From Bifidobacterium polysaccharolyticum (GTDB lineage: Bacteria; Actinomycetota; Actinomycetes; Actinomycetales; Bifidobacteriaceae): DNA of 64,000 bases. The position numbers and the translations under genes are program-made. The stretch spans positions 124,001 through 188,000 of the forward strand of contig NZ_JACFQG010000002.1 of NCBI RefSeq assembly GCF_016101585.1. Reading direction: 5' to 3'. Under the pieces are notes generated by a model. That model was given only the letters and a program-made list of their open reading frames with translations, had not been told where the DNA came from and ran no database searches. Of this stretch, positions 45,352-54,402 are shown piece after piece (within the stretch, counting starts at the first letter, position 1; the number at the start of each line of letters is the position of its first letter).

Positions 45352-48132
45352 TCAATCCTCACTGTCGAAGGGGTCGAAGTCCCTGCGCACCCGGCGACGG
45401 GGACGCTCGGAACGCTCCTCCCTGTCGGCACGGTACTCGTCGTAGTGCTCGTCGGCCGCATAGCGCGGATTCTCCCTGCGGCCACGATAGCCGCCACGTC
45501 CGGAAGAGCGACGCTCATGACGGCCGCCACGGTCACTGCGGTCTTCACGCTCGGCACGGCTACCACGGCCGCGACGCTCGCCACGGCCCCGGCCGCCACG
45601 ATCCTCGTCATCGTCGCGGGAGACCCGACGACGATCGCGACGGGAGCCACGGTCCTCGTCCTCGAACCAGTCTCCGCCATCCTCATAGTCGCGGTCGCGG
45701 CTCTGACGACGGTGCCGGGGACGATCCTCCTGGTCCTCGTCGTCGTAGTAGCGATCATCATGATCTGAGCGAGAGCGGCGCGGTGCCTCATACCGATCCT
45801 CGCGCTCGGAGGAACGGCTGCGGCGATCACGATGATCACGGTCGCCACGACCACTGCGATCACGACGATCACCGCCACGGTCACGACGGTCTGTGCGGCC
45901 TCCACGATCACGGCCTCCTGCGGACTCCTGGTCCTCGAAGCCGGGAATGGCCAGGGAGATCTTGCCGCGGTCATCCACGCCCTGGACGATAACCTCGACG
46001 GTGTCGCCCTCCTTGAGGACGTCCTCCACGGAGTCGATGCGCTCGCCGTTGGCCAGGTTGCGGATCTGCGAGATGTGCAGAAGTCCGTCGGTGCCCGGTG
46101 TCAGGTTGACGAAAGCGCCGAAGCTGGTGATCTTGACCACCTTGCCGTTGAAGGTCTCCCCCGCCTCGGGCACGTGTGGGTTGGCGATCTGGTCGATGAC
46201 CTCCTTGGCCTTGGCTGCAGCCTCGCCGCCTTCGGAGGCGATGTAGACCGTGCCGTCGTCCTCGATGGAGACATCGGCGCCGGTGTCCTCCTGGATCTGG
46301 TTGATCATCTTGCCCTTGGGGCCGATGACCTCGCCGATCTTGTCGACCGGAACCTGAGTGGTGATGATGCGCGGCGCATAGGGGCTCATCTCGGCGGGTC
46401 CGTCGATGCACTCGTTGATGACATCCAGGATGGTGGCCCGGGCTTCCTTGGCCTGCTGCAGGGCGGCGGCCAGGATGTCGGCGGGAATGCCGTCCAGCTT
46501 GGTGTCCAGCTGCAGGGAGGTGATGAACTCGGAGGTGCCGGCCACCTTGAAGTCCATATCGCCGAAGGCATCCTCGGCACCCAGAATGTCAGTCAGGGTC
46601 TTGTAGGTGGGCCGACCGTCGACCTCGCCCGTGACCAGGCCCATGGCGATGCCCGCTACAGGGGCCTTCAGGGGCACGCCGGCAGCCAGCAGGGACAGGG
46701 TGGAGGCGCAGACGGAGCCCATGGAGGTGGACCCGTTGGAGCCGATGGCCTCGGAGACCTGACGGATGGCGTAGGGGAACTCCTCGCGGCTGGGCAGAAC
46801 CGGGATCAGAGCGCGCTCGGCCAGGTTGCCATGGCCTACTTCGCGGCGCTTGGGCGAACCCACGCGGCCGGTCTCGCCGGTCGAATAGGGCGGCATCTCG
46901 TAGTTGTGCATGTAACGCTTGGTGGTGGGGCCGGACAGGGCGTCGATGGTCTGCTCCATCTTCAGCATGTTCAGAGTCGTAACGCCCAGCACTTGGGTCT
47001 CGCCACGCTGGAAGAGTGCGGAACCGTGCACGCGGGGCACCACGTCCACCTCGGCGGACAGGGTGCGGATGTCGCGCAGACCACGGCCATCGATGCGGTA
47101 GTCCTGGGTCAGGATGCGGCGGCGGACAATCTGGCGCTGAAGCTCCTTGAAGGCGTTGCCCAGCTCCTTGTCCTTCTCGGCCTCGTCCATGTCGGTGAAC
47201 TCGTCGGCCAGAGCCTCGCGGACCTTCTCCTTGATCTCGTGGATTCGATCCTGGCGGGGCAGCTTCTCCGCGATGGACAGGGCCTGGTCCAGGTCGGCAT
47301 GAGCCACCTGGTCGATGCGAGCATAAAGCTCGTCAGTGTACTCGGGGAAGAGCTGGAAGTCCTTGGTGGGCTTGGCGGCCTTGGCCTTGAGCTCGCTCTG
47401 GGCCTCGCACAGAACCTTGATGAAGGGCTTGGCAGCCTCAAGACCCTGGGCGACAACCTCTTCGTCGGGCTTGATCTGGCCCTCGTCATAAATCAGGCTC
47501 CAGGCGTTCTTGCCGGCACCGGCCTCGATCATGGCGATGGCGACGTCCCCGCCCTCGACCACACGACCGGCCACGACCAGCTCGAAAACGGCGCGCTCGC
47601 GCTCGCTCCAGCGCGGGAAGGCCACCCACTGGCCATCGATCAGGGCCAGGCGCAGACCCGAGACCGGACCCTCGAAGGGCAGACCTGAGATCAGGGTGGA
47701 GGCAGAGGCGGCGTTCAGGGCCAGCACGTCGTAGGCATCCTCGGGGTTGACAGCCAGGATGGTCTCCACAACCTGGACCTCGTTGCGCAGAGTGTGCGGG
47801 AAGAGGGGGCGTAGGGGGCGATCAATCAGCCGGCAGGCCAGGATAGCCTCGTTTGAGGGCCGACCCTCGCGACGGAAGAAGGAGCCGGGAATCTTGCCCG
47901 CGGCATACATCTTCTCTTCCACATCGACGGTCAGCGGGAAGAAGTCGTAGTTCTCCTTGGGGCTGGACCCGGCGGTGGTGGTGGACAGCACCATGGAATC
48001 GTCATCAAGATAGGCGGCTACTGCCCCATCCGCCTGCTGGGCGAGACGACCCGTCTCGAAGCGCAACGTGCGCTTGCCATATGATCCGTTATCGATCGTG
48101 GCTTCTACAGCCGTGATTTCGGGACCCTCCAT
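45352..48132 (-). CDS. pnp: Polynucleotide phosphorylase with long Arg/Asp/Gly-rich C-terminal tail
   Basis: 926 residues. PNPase degrades RNA from the 3' end by phosphorolysis. Domains in order: first RNase PH-like, helical domain, second RNase PH-like ([35 protein letters not shown]), KH domain ([20 protein letters not shown]) and S1 domain ([20 protein letters not shown]). After about residue 732 comes a ~195-residue tail packed with RDR, RGG and DDR repeats, much longer than in E. coli PNPase. ATG 48132 has AGGAGG 6 bases upstream. It follows rpsO, the classical rpsO-pnp order, but with a terminator between. PNPase often autoregulates its own mRNA. Confidence 0.97.
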   Translation of the reverse strand: MEGPEITAVEATIDNGSYGKRTLRFETGRLAQQADGAVAAYLDDDSMVLSTTTAGSSPKENYDFFPLTVDVEEKMYAAGKIPGSFFRREGRPSNEAILACRLIDRPLRPLFPHTLRNEVQVVETILAVNPEDAYDVLALNAASASTLISGLPFEGPVSGLRLALIDGQWVAFPRWSERERAVFELVVAGRVVEGGDVAIAMIEAGAGKNAWSLIYDEGQIKPDEEVVAQGLEAAKPFIKVLCEAQSELKAKAAKPTKDFQLFPEYTDELYARIDQVAHADLDQALSIAEKLPRQDRIHEIKEKVREALADEFTDMDEAEKDKELGNAFKELQRQIVRRRILTQDYRIDGRGLRDIRTLSAEVDVVPRVHGSALFQRGETQVLGVTTLNMLKMEQTIDALSGPTTKRYMHNYEMPPYSTGETGRVGSPKRREVGHGNLAERALIPVLPSREEFPYAIRQVSEAIGSNGSTSMGSVCASTLSLLAAGVPLKAPVAGIAMGLVTGEVDGRPTYKTLTDILGAEDAFGDMDFKVAGTSEFITSLQLDTKLDGIPADILAAALQQAKEARATILDVINECIDGPAEMSPYAPRIITTQVPVDKIGEVIGPKGKMINQIQEDTGADVSIEDDGTVYIASEGGEAAAKAKEVIDQIANPHVPEAGETFNGKVVKITSFGAFVNLTPGTDGLLHISQIRNLANGERIDSVEDVLKEGDTVEVIVQGVDDRGKISLAIPGFEDQESAGGRDRGGRTDRRDRGGDRRDRSGRGDRDHRDRRSRSSEREDRYEAPRRSRSDHDDRYYDDEDQEDRPRHRRQSRDRDYEDGGDWFEDEDRGSRRDRRRVSRDDDEDRGGRGRGERRGRGSRAEREDRSDRGGRHERRSSGRGGYRGRRENPRYAADEHYDEYRADREERSERPRRRVRRDFDPFDSED

Positions 48133-48347
48133 AGGGTTCCTCCTTTTGTTTACTGCTTGTTTACTACCTGATGTCAGGATGCTCGGCGTCACTTAACCGC
48201 CGGAGATCCTTGTACTTCGGTCTGGTCCTGCCGAACCCCATGTTCGGCGATTTTCATTCCTTGCGGACCAGCCTTGCATTTCAATTCGGCACCATCTTCT
48301 GCAACCCCATCCCGGGATCGACGGTACCTGGTTCAGTCATGCAAAAG

Positions 48348-48370
48348 CGCCCGAGCGCTAGGCCCGGGCG
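48348..48370 (-). terminator. Terminator between rpsO and pnp
   Basis: CGCCCG and CGGGCG form the stem on either side of a GC-rich loop that can extend the pairing. On the minus strand it is followed by CTTTTGC. It lies 13 bases after the rpsO stop, so only part of the transcripts should reach pnp, as in the E. coli rpsO-pnp operon. Confidence 0.75.
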
Positions 48371-48382
48371 AAAGCATGCATA

Positions 48383-48652
48383 TCAGTGGCGCAGTCCAAG
48401 ACGCTCCACCAGGGAACGGTAGCGGTTGATATCCACCTTCTTGAGGTAATCCAGCAACCGACGACGATGACCGACCATGAGCAGCAGACCACGACGTGAA
48501 TGATGATCGTGCTGATGCTGCTTGAGGTGCTCTGTCAGGTCGGAGATTCGCTTGCTCAGCAGAGCCACCTGGACCTCGGGGGAACCGGTATCGCCCTCGT
48601 GGGTCGCGTATTCCTTGACGATTGCCTGCTTCTGCTCACTCGTAAGAGCCAC
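48383..48652 (-). CDS. rpsO: Ribosomal protein S15
   Basis: 89 residues, the standard size. [40 protein letters not shown] and [20 protein letters not shown] are the S15 signature that binds the 16S rRNA three-way junction. ATG 48652 is preceded by AGGAGGAGCC. It is expressed from a promoter with a -10 TATAAT about 90 bases upstream. Confidence 0.98.
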   Translation of the reverse strand: MALTSEQKQAIVKEYATHEGDTGSPEVQVALLSKRISDLTEHLKQHQHDHHSRRGLLLMVGHRRRLLDYLKKVDINRYRSLVERLGLRH

Positions 48653-48741
48653 GGCTCCTCCTCTTGCATTCTTCCGTTACGCGGTGCACCAGCCCTATGC
48701 TGAAGCGCTCTCGATCCGCGGGCGAAACACGCCAAAAACCC

Positions 48742-48747
48742 ATTATA
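48742..48747 (-). promoter_or_regulatory. Candidate -10 element of the rpsO promoter
   Basis: The minus strand reads TATAAT here, about 90 bases before the rpsO start. I cannot find a convincing -35 at 16-18 bases, so the promoter may be weakly defined or activator-assisted. Confidence 0.4.
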
Positions 48748-48817
48748 CACAGCGATGGGACCGGAGGCGGGAATGGTAGGAGGAACGGATTCATCCCCGA
48801 CGGACTCGGTGATGAGG

Positions 48818-49534
48818 TCAGGCCGCGGTGATCAAGCCTCCGAAGAGGACGATGGCGATGGCCGCCAGCTCGATGATGAAGAATAAGGAGAGCGCGGACC
48901 AGCTGTGGGTCAGCGTGTTCCATGGGGAATCCTTGCGCACACAGACCAGGATGGCTACGAAGACGACCGCAAAGACCGCCACGCCCAGGCCAGCGGCGAT
49001 GATGCCCAGATTAGCCGCGTTGGCCAGGATGGCCTGATGCTGGTAGACCACGAAGGTGCTGTACCAGAAGTTCATCTTGAGCAGGCAGAGGCCGGCGATC
49101 AGCTGTTCGGCGGCCAGGCCCAGCACGAAGACCACCCGCCAGAACCAGGAGGACGACTCGATGATGGACATGCCGATCCCCATAAAGGTCAGCACGGTCA
49201 CCGTCCAGGCAATCAGGGCTATGCCGCGCGGGTCCAGGACCGAGGCATAGTGGAGCACGCCCTGGGTGTGGTTGATGGCCAGCGAGCGCCCGTATCCATA
49301 TGGAATGACGATGGCCAAGAGGACCGCCAGCGCGAAGACGACCCAACGGACCGGGCGGGCACGGCGCTGCTCAATCTCAGCCAGAGAATATTCCGAATCC
49401 GGAATAGTCGCTTCAGGGTGGGCCGAAACCTTGTTCACAGCAGTCGCGTCATCCAGGTGCGATGTCACAGATGCAGAACCGGCTGAAGCGCTTCTGCCAG
49501 ATTCCGCGCCACCTGCATCGTCGAATTGCTCCAT
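48818..49534 (-). CDS. Membrane protein of unknown function, five helices
   Basis: 238 residues from ATG 49534, with GGAGG about 11 bases ahead; the open frame goes back to 49600. The first ~70 residues are hydrophilic and acidic. Then come five or so membrane segments, including RWVVFALAVLLAIVIPYGYG, IALIAWTVTVLTFMGIGMSI, VVFVLGLAAEQLIAGLCLL, LGIIAAGLGVAVFAVVFVAI and LFFIIELAAIAIVLFGGLIT. I do not recognise a family. It is monocistronic, between rpsO and the LacI-type regulator. Confidence 0.75.
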   Translation of the reverse strand: MEQFDDAGGAESGRSASAGSASVTSHLDDATAVNKVSAHPEATIPDSEYSLAEIEQRRARPVRWVVFALAVLLAIVIPYGYGRSLAINHTQGVLHYASVLDPRGIALIAWTVTVLTFMGIGMSIIESSSWFWRVVFVLGLAAEQLIAGLCLLKMNFWYSTFVVYQHQAILANAANLGIIAAGLGVAVFAVVFVAILVCVRKDSPWNTLTHSWSALSLFFIIELAAIAIVLFGGLITAA

Positions 49535-49786
49535 CGGCGACCACACCTCCAAGTCCGCTACTCGTGGACACATCGCATACAAGCTTATACCGGGCGGCAC
49601 ACCCGCGCCTAGGAATGCAAAAGCCGTAGCGTAGGCATGACGCAGTGGCCATCCGCTTCAGTTGTCACATTCCTCTGCCGCTCATTTTTCATCGCTGCAT
49701 AACTAAGATATACACATCCACACGCAGCAAAAAGTCAGACCCTATGCAGAAAAACCTCCAAGCACCAAGAGCAGAGCAACCATCGA

Positions 49787-50833
49787 TCAATGAGGTTTGG
49801 AAGCGGATCCACGAATGATCAATTTGCCATGGATGTCCATTCTCATATCTTCGTTATTCTCATCTGTGACCATTTCATCTTCTTCTTGTTCCCTGCCGTT
49901 GATCTGCCGGAGCAACAAGTCGACACTGGATCTGCCTGCCTCCGCAAAATTTTGCCTTAGCGTAGTCAGCGGCGGATCCCAGTAGCCGGAAAGAGGATGC
50001 CCATCGAAACCCACCACACTGACATCTTCAGGCACCCGCTTACCCATATCGCGCAGACCGCTGATCACACCTATGGCAAGTTCATCATTGCCAGCAAACA
50101 CAGCAGTCACATCTTCCTTCAACGCGAGTGCTCTGCCTATATCGCGCGCTTCACCTGGATCCCAGGTTGAATAGATCGGTTCAGGGACCCTGGCTCCCAT
50201 GTCCCGCAGGGCTTTCGCCCAACCCTGCATACGTCTGTTGGTTTTCGACTTGACAGGAACCGCTACATGATACACAGTCTCATGTCCTAGTGAAAGCAGA
50301 TACCTGGTGATGATTTCACCACCGTCTTTATCGCACAAGGAAATGTCGGGAAAGCCATCTGCTTTCTCACCCGTGATCATCACATAAGGCACATCCAGCG
50401 GGAAAATATCGTGAAGTCTCATGTCGACCATATCCGGATACATGAAGAGCACGCCTAATGGCTGCTGGTCAAGAGCAGCGTTCAACGTATGTCTGATATC
50501 CACGACCTTGTTGGTCTCAGGCACACAAATAGTAACTGCCAATCCTTTTTCACGAGCCTTCTGCTCTATGCCGCCAAGCATAAGAGTGGGGCCAAGCTGC
50601 GATGAATCGATGGCAATGACTGCGATGGACGGATTGATCTCGCTTGCCAAGGCCTGTGCTATACGACTAGGCCTATAGTGCAATCGGTTTACTGCGTCGC
50701 CGATCCGCTTGCGATTCGCGCTACTGACATAACCGCCATTGAGAAAGCGGGAGACGGAAGAGATGGAAACATTGGCCATTTCTGCCACGTCCTTTATAGA
50801 AGCGCTTTGCCTGTTATGTCTCTTCACAGCCAC
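49787..50833 (-). CDS. LacI-family transcriptional regulator of the GH36/ABC locus
   Basis: 348 residues. The N-terminal HTH SIKDVAEMANVSISSVSRFL and hinge region NRLHYRPSRIAQALASEI are typical LacI-family features. The effector domain follows (IAVIAIDSSQLGPTLMLGGI, VFAGNDELAIGVISGLRDMG, PEDVSVVGFDGHPLSGYWDP). It starts at GTG 50833 with a weak ribosome site. It is the last gene of the alpha-galactosidase/transporter run, and the perfect operator-like palindromes upstream of GH36 make it the likely repressor. The inducing sugar is unknown. Confidence 0.92.
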   Translation of the reverse strand: MAVKRHNRQSASIKDVAEMANVSISSVSRFLNGGYVSSANRKRIGDAVNRLHYRPSRIAQALASEINPSIAVIAIDSSQLGPTLMLGGIEQKAREKGLAVTICVPETNKVVDIRHTLNAALDQQPLGVLFMYPDMVDMRLHDIFPLDVPYVMITGEKADGFPDISLCDKDGGEIITRYLLSLGHETVYHVAVPVKSKTNRRMQGWAKALRDMGARVPEPIYSTWDPGEARDIGRALALKEDVTAVFAGNDELAIGVISGLRDMGKRVPEDVSVVGFDGHPLSGYWDPPLTTLRQNFAEAGRSSVDLLLRQINGREQEEDEMVTDENNEDMRMDIHGKLIIRGSASKPH

Positions 50834-50941
50834 CTACCATCATCAAGGTCATACCTTGCCCTAGCAAAAAGCTGAAAAACAAAGCCAGGGAATGCCACAA
50901 CCAATGTAACTGGACTTCACCAATTATAGGTTTTTATTGGC

Positions 50942-50984
50942 AGACCCCTTGCTGATCCGATTTTGAGAATTCAGCAAGGGGTCT
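50942..50984 (-). terminator. Hairpin after the ABC permease genes
   Basis: AGACCCCTTGCTGA and TCAGCAAGGGGTCT form a perfect 14-bp stem with a 15-base loop, 28 bases after the permease stop. On the minus strand it is followed by GCCAATAAAAA, without a T tract. It may stop or slow transcription before the LacI gene. Confidence 0.65.
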
Positions 50985-51011
50985 CTCTAGTACCGAGAAT
51001 TACACCAATCT

Positions 51012-51905
51012 CTACTTGACTGCTCCTCCGGTAATGCCAGAGATTATCTTCTTCTGGGCAACCGCAAAAATAATCAGCAGCGGAAGGCTCATTAAGATAA
51101 TGTAGGCAAAAATCAAATGCCAATTGTTAAGGTGCAAGCCAGCGCTAGCCACGTTGTACAGATTGAGCGGCAGGGTATCTAGCTTCCCTGACAAAATGAA
51201 CAGGGCATAGAAGACATCATTCCATATATAAAGTATCAACAGTATGGTCGCAGCCGACAAAGTTGGCCCGAGCAGCGGCAGAACAATGGTGAAGAAAATC
51301 CTCATCGGCGACGCACCGTCCAACCTGGCCGATTCCTCAAGGGATATGGGGATGGTCCTTATGAAGCCGGTGACGAAGAAAATAACCGTCGACAGATAAA
51401 TACCGACGTATATGCAGATCATGCCAATCGCGGTACCAGCTAGACCCATCATTTTCAATAACATCATTACCGACACCACTGCCGGAGGCAAAATCAACCC
51501 GGAGATGCAGAGTGCGTAAACAATAGACATGGCTTTAGTTGTTCGCCTGGCAAGTATCCAGGAAGCCATGGCGCCAAAAATCAAAGCAAGCACCACTGAT
51601 GGAACAGTCACCAGAATACTGCCGAAGAAGGCGGGGATCATTTTCCCCTCAGTGATGACCGTTCTGAAATTATCAATAAGGTACCAATGGGTGGGCAATG
51701 ACAAAGAAAGCTTCAAGGCCTCGGCCTGATTCTTCCCTGCAGTGATAATCAGCAGATAGAACGGCAGCCCAAGAGCCAAAACCACTAGCACGACGAGCAT
51801 GATCGTATGCAGCAGGTGCCTGCCTTTAACCCGTTTGCTCTTATTAGGCACACCTTTAGATGGCTCCTTGCGCAACCCCTGCGAATCATATGATGCCATG
51901 GTCAT
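51012..51905 (-). CDS. ABC sugar transporter permease, MalG-like (GH36 locus)
   Basis: 297 residues with a basic N-terminus and six membrane helices. The EAA loop is EESARLDGASPMRIFFTIVL. Its ATG overlaps the stop of the MalF-like gene (ATGA), so the two are coupled. With its partner and the lipoprotein it forms a CUT1 importer that needs an external ATPase. By context the substrate is an alpha-galactoside such as raffinose, stachyose or melibiose. The sequence is AT-richer than the chromosomal genes to its left. Confidence 0.92.
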   Translation of the reverse strand: MTMASYDSQGLRKEPSKGVPNKSKRVKGRHLLHTIMLVVLVVLALGLPFYLLIITAGKNQAEALKLSLSLPTHWYLIDNFRTVITEGKMIPAFFGSILVTVPSVVLALIFGAMASWILARRTTKAMSIVYALCISGLILPPAVVSVMMLLKMMGLAGTAIGMICIYVGIYLSTVIFFVTGFIRTIPISLEESARLDGASPMRIFFTIVLPLLGPTLSAATILLILYIWNDVFYALFILSGKLDTLPLNLYNVASAGLHLNNWHLIFAYIILMSLPLLIIFAVAQKKIISGITGGAVK

Positions 51906-52840
51906 AGTATCTTCTCCTCACGCTTGCGAAGATAGGTGATTACGGGAACGGCCATAATCATCACCACAAGGAATAGAATTAAACTCATCGTCGTTGACTG
52001 GGCATAGGTACCTTGGCCAAATGTCCTCCAAACGAAGAGATTGAAAATCTCAGTCGAACCACCCGGGCCACCATCAGTCATAGCCTGGATAGTGTCGAAA
52101 CCGTTCATGGATCCCAGCAGTGCAGTTGCCGCATTGAAGGTGACCGCAGGCGCAAGCAACGGAAACTTGATCTTCCAGAACATTTGAAAAGAGTTGGCGC
52201 CGTCTACTGTGGCAGCTTCCAATACTTCAGGATCAATTGTCTTGAGACCGGCGAGATAAATGATCATGGCCAAGCCTGCCCATTTCCATCCTTGAATCGC
52301 CGAGACAAGAACAATGGTCCAAGTAGTGCTACCTAGCCAAGCGATGCTGATTGCGTGACCTGAGATAGCTCCCAAAAGTTGGTTCAACGCTCCATGAGGT
52401 TGAAGGATGGCCTGCCAAACATAACCGACTGCAAGAGCCGACATCAGAACAGGAATGAAAAAGAGCACCCGGGCAATCTTGTTCTGGACAGTATCTTCTT
52501 CCAAGAAGACGGCGAGAGCCAAACCAAAGACATTTTGGAAGAAAGCCTCGCATATAGCAAAAACAAGCGTGGTCCTCAAGTCTCTTAGAAGCATGCCATT
52601 TTTGAAAAGAGCAGCAAAATTATCAAACCCATTAAAGGATATAGACGGATTAAAAGACGACCAGTTAGTAAAAGCAAGAACAAAATTCACCAAAGTGGGC
52701 AACAAAAAGAACACCAGGAGCATGATTCCAGCCGGTGCCAGGAACCGCAAAGGATAGTTCTGACGAAGCAATGTCAGTCTGTTGTGACGCACCTGGGAGG
52801 TACCAATACGACCCGTGTGCCACGTCTTGTGTAACTGCAT
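51902..52840 (-). CDS. ABC sugar transporter permease, MalF-like (GH36 locus)
   Basis: 312 residues. A ~30-residue hydrophilic start precedes six helices, first LRFLAPAGIMLLVFFLLPTL. The EAA loop is EAATVDGANSFQMFWKIKFP. GAGG lies 9 bases before ATG 52840. It follows the binding-protein gene by about 100 bases and overlaps the next permease. Confidence 0.92.
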   Translation of the reverse strand: MQLHKTWHTGRIGTSQVRHNRLTLLRQNYPLRFLAPAGIMLLVFFLLPTLVNFVLAFTNWSSFNPSISFNGFDNFAALFKNGMLLRDLRTTLVFAICEAFFQNVFGLALAVFLEEDTVQNKIARVLFFIPVLMSALAVGYVWQAILQPHGALNQLLGAISGHAISIAWLGSTTWTIVLVSAIQGWKWAGLAMIIYLAGLKTIDPEVLEAATVDGANSFQMFWKIKFPLLAPAVTFNAATALLGSMNGFDTIQAMTDGGPGGSTEIFNLFVWRTFGQGTYAQSTTMSLILFLVVMIMAVPVITYLRKREEKIL

Positions 52841-52941
52841 GATAGAAACCTCTTAAGCCAGGTAATACGGGAAACGGTGACGGACAAAGCTACCTATATT
52901 CTTGGGCACTATGCCCGCCACCATGTGTTAAGGAACATCAA

Positions 52942-54309
52942 TCAGAACCCACTGACCCCCTGGGCCTTGGCGACCTCATCAAACTGGTCCTGCGTGGTCT
53001 GCGCCACTTGCTGTGCACTCATTGTGCCATTGACCATATTGGCCAAGTTGATGTATAGGTCAGGATTCGCCAAAGCAAGCGACTGCATAGAACCGACACT
53101 GTTGCTTATGGAGTCATTGGCATCAATCAAAGCCTGCGGCACGGATCCCGGCGTCTTTACCGTGGAGAGTATGGAAGTGGTGTTCTGGCTGTTGATGAAG
53201 TCACTATACCCGTCTCCCATCAGATAAGCCAGGAACTGACGTGACGCCGCTTCACGCTTGGCATCGCCGGTCTTGAAAGCAACCAATCCATTGGTCTCCT
53301 CAGGGACCACAGTAGCTATTGTTCCCTTTTTGGAAATGGGGAAGAAACCGATTTTCTGATCCAGGACCTGTTTACTGTTGCCTGCCATAGCCGCAACACC
53401 AAGGAAGAGGCTGAGGTTACCGAAGATCATGCCTGTCTTGCCATTCAATAGGGCTTGCTCTTCCATCACATCAGTTGCAGAACCGATATCAGCGTTGAAC
53501 AGCTTCTTCTTCTCGATCATATCGCGATATTCCTCGATGGCTGACATCACATTGGTATCGGTGAATTTCTCTTTGCGTGTATTGATGCGGTTCCAAAGTC
53601 CTTTCTTGGCGGCTTCCGCCAGCTGAACTTGAACAGCCCACTGCGTACCCCATTGGGCTCCACCCATGTCATAGAAAGGCGATTCGACTCCTGCAGGCGG
53701 ATTCTGTTTTATTTTCTCAGCTGTGTCTATCAGTTCATCCCAATTCTTGGGCAGCTTATCGACACCTGCAGCTTTGAACACCCCTTTGTTGTAATAGACT
53801 CCTAATACCGAAGGTGCAGTGAATAACACGGAATACCGTGACTTCTTATAGACACCTGCCGCATTAGCAAATCCCTTTTTATAATTCTTGACGAATGGAG
53901 CGCTATCTAGTTTTTGGATCTTGTTCTGCGATACCAAACCTGCCAACATTGAAGCAGTTGGCTGCCAGACACCGATATCGGGTACATCCCCAGTGGCAAT
54001 TTTCGTCTGTGCATTATTTTTGTACACATCGGCGATGACGGAGATCTTTACCTGAGCACCTGTCTTGGCTTCAAAGTTTTTAACTACCTTATCGAAAGTG
54101 GTCTTCGAGTTGGGGGACACCCACAAAACCAGCTTTGTGCCATCCAATTTAGTGCTAGCAGCCGGCCAGTCACCTTCGTTATCAGAATCTGAACCTTTGG
54201 CTGCCGTCGGATTGGAACAGCCTGATCCCAAAAGCAACATAGAGCACGCTAATGCTCCTATTAAGGCGATTTTGCCTTTCTTAAAGAGGGAATTTTGAGA
54301 TATCATCAT
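52942..54309 (-). CDS. ABC transporter sugar-binding lipoprotein (GH36 locus)
   Basis: 455 residues. The signal peptide KGKIALIGALACSMLLLGSG runs into the lipidated Cys of SGCSNPT. The mature part is an extracellular solute-binding family 1 domain (LVLWVSPNSKTTFDKVVKNF, FTAPSVLGVYYNKGVFKAAG, LPKNWDELIDTAEKIKQNPP). ATG 54309 is chosen with AAGGA six bases upstream; the frame start at 54342 has none. It follows the GH36 gene by 93 bases. It supplies the importer of the locus with its ligand. Confidence 0.92.
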   Translation of the reverse strand: MMISQNSLFKKGKIALIGALACSMLLLGSGCSNPTAAKGSDSDNEGDWPAASTKLDGTKLVLWVSPNSKTTFDKVVKNFEAKTGAQVKISVIADVYKNNAQTKIATGDVPDIGVWQPTASMLAGLVSQNKIQKLDSAPFVKNYKKGFANAAGVYKKSRYSVLFTAPSVLGVYYNKGVFKAAGVDKLPKNWDELIDTAEKIKQNPPAGVESPFYDMGGAQWGTQWAVQVQLAEAAKKGLWNRINTRKEKFTDTNVMSAIEEYRDMIEKKKLFNADIGSATDVMEEQALLNGKTGMIFGNLSLFLGVAAMAGNSKQVLDQKIGFFPISKKGTIATVVPEETNGLVAFKTGDAKREAASRQFLAYLMGDGYSDFINSQNTTSILSTVKTPGSVPQALIDANDSISNSVGSMQSLALANPDLYINLANMVNGTMSAQQVAQTTQDQFDEVAKAQGVSGF

Positions 54310-54402
54310 TGATTTCCTTTCTTTTAATCTTGTCCGCGGCAATTCCCCCGAATGCTGCTTGCGGCTCGAATAAGCAACGATGCTGCTGCACCGTTGAATT
54401 CC

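Noticed and set aside
45832-47688. 618-codon plus-strand open frame opposite pnp
   Set aside because: Antisense shadow of pnp. The composition is typical of reversed GC-rich coding sequence, and there is no independent evidence.
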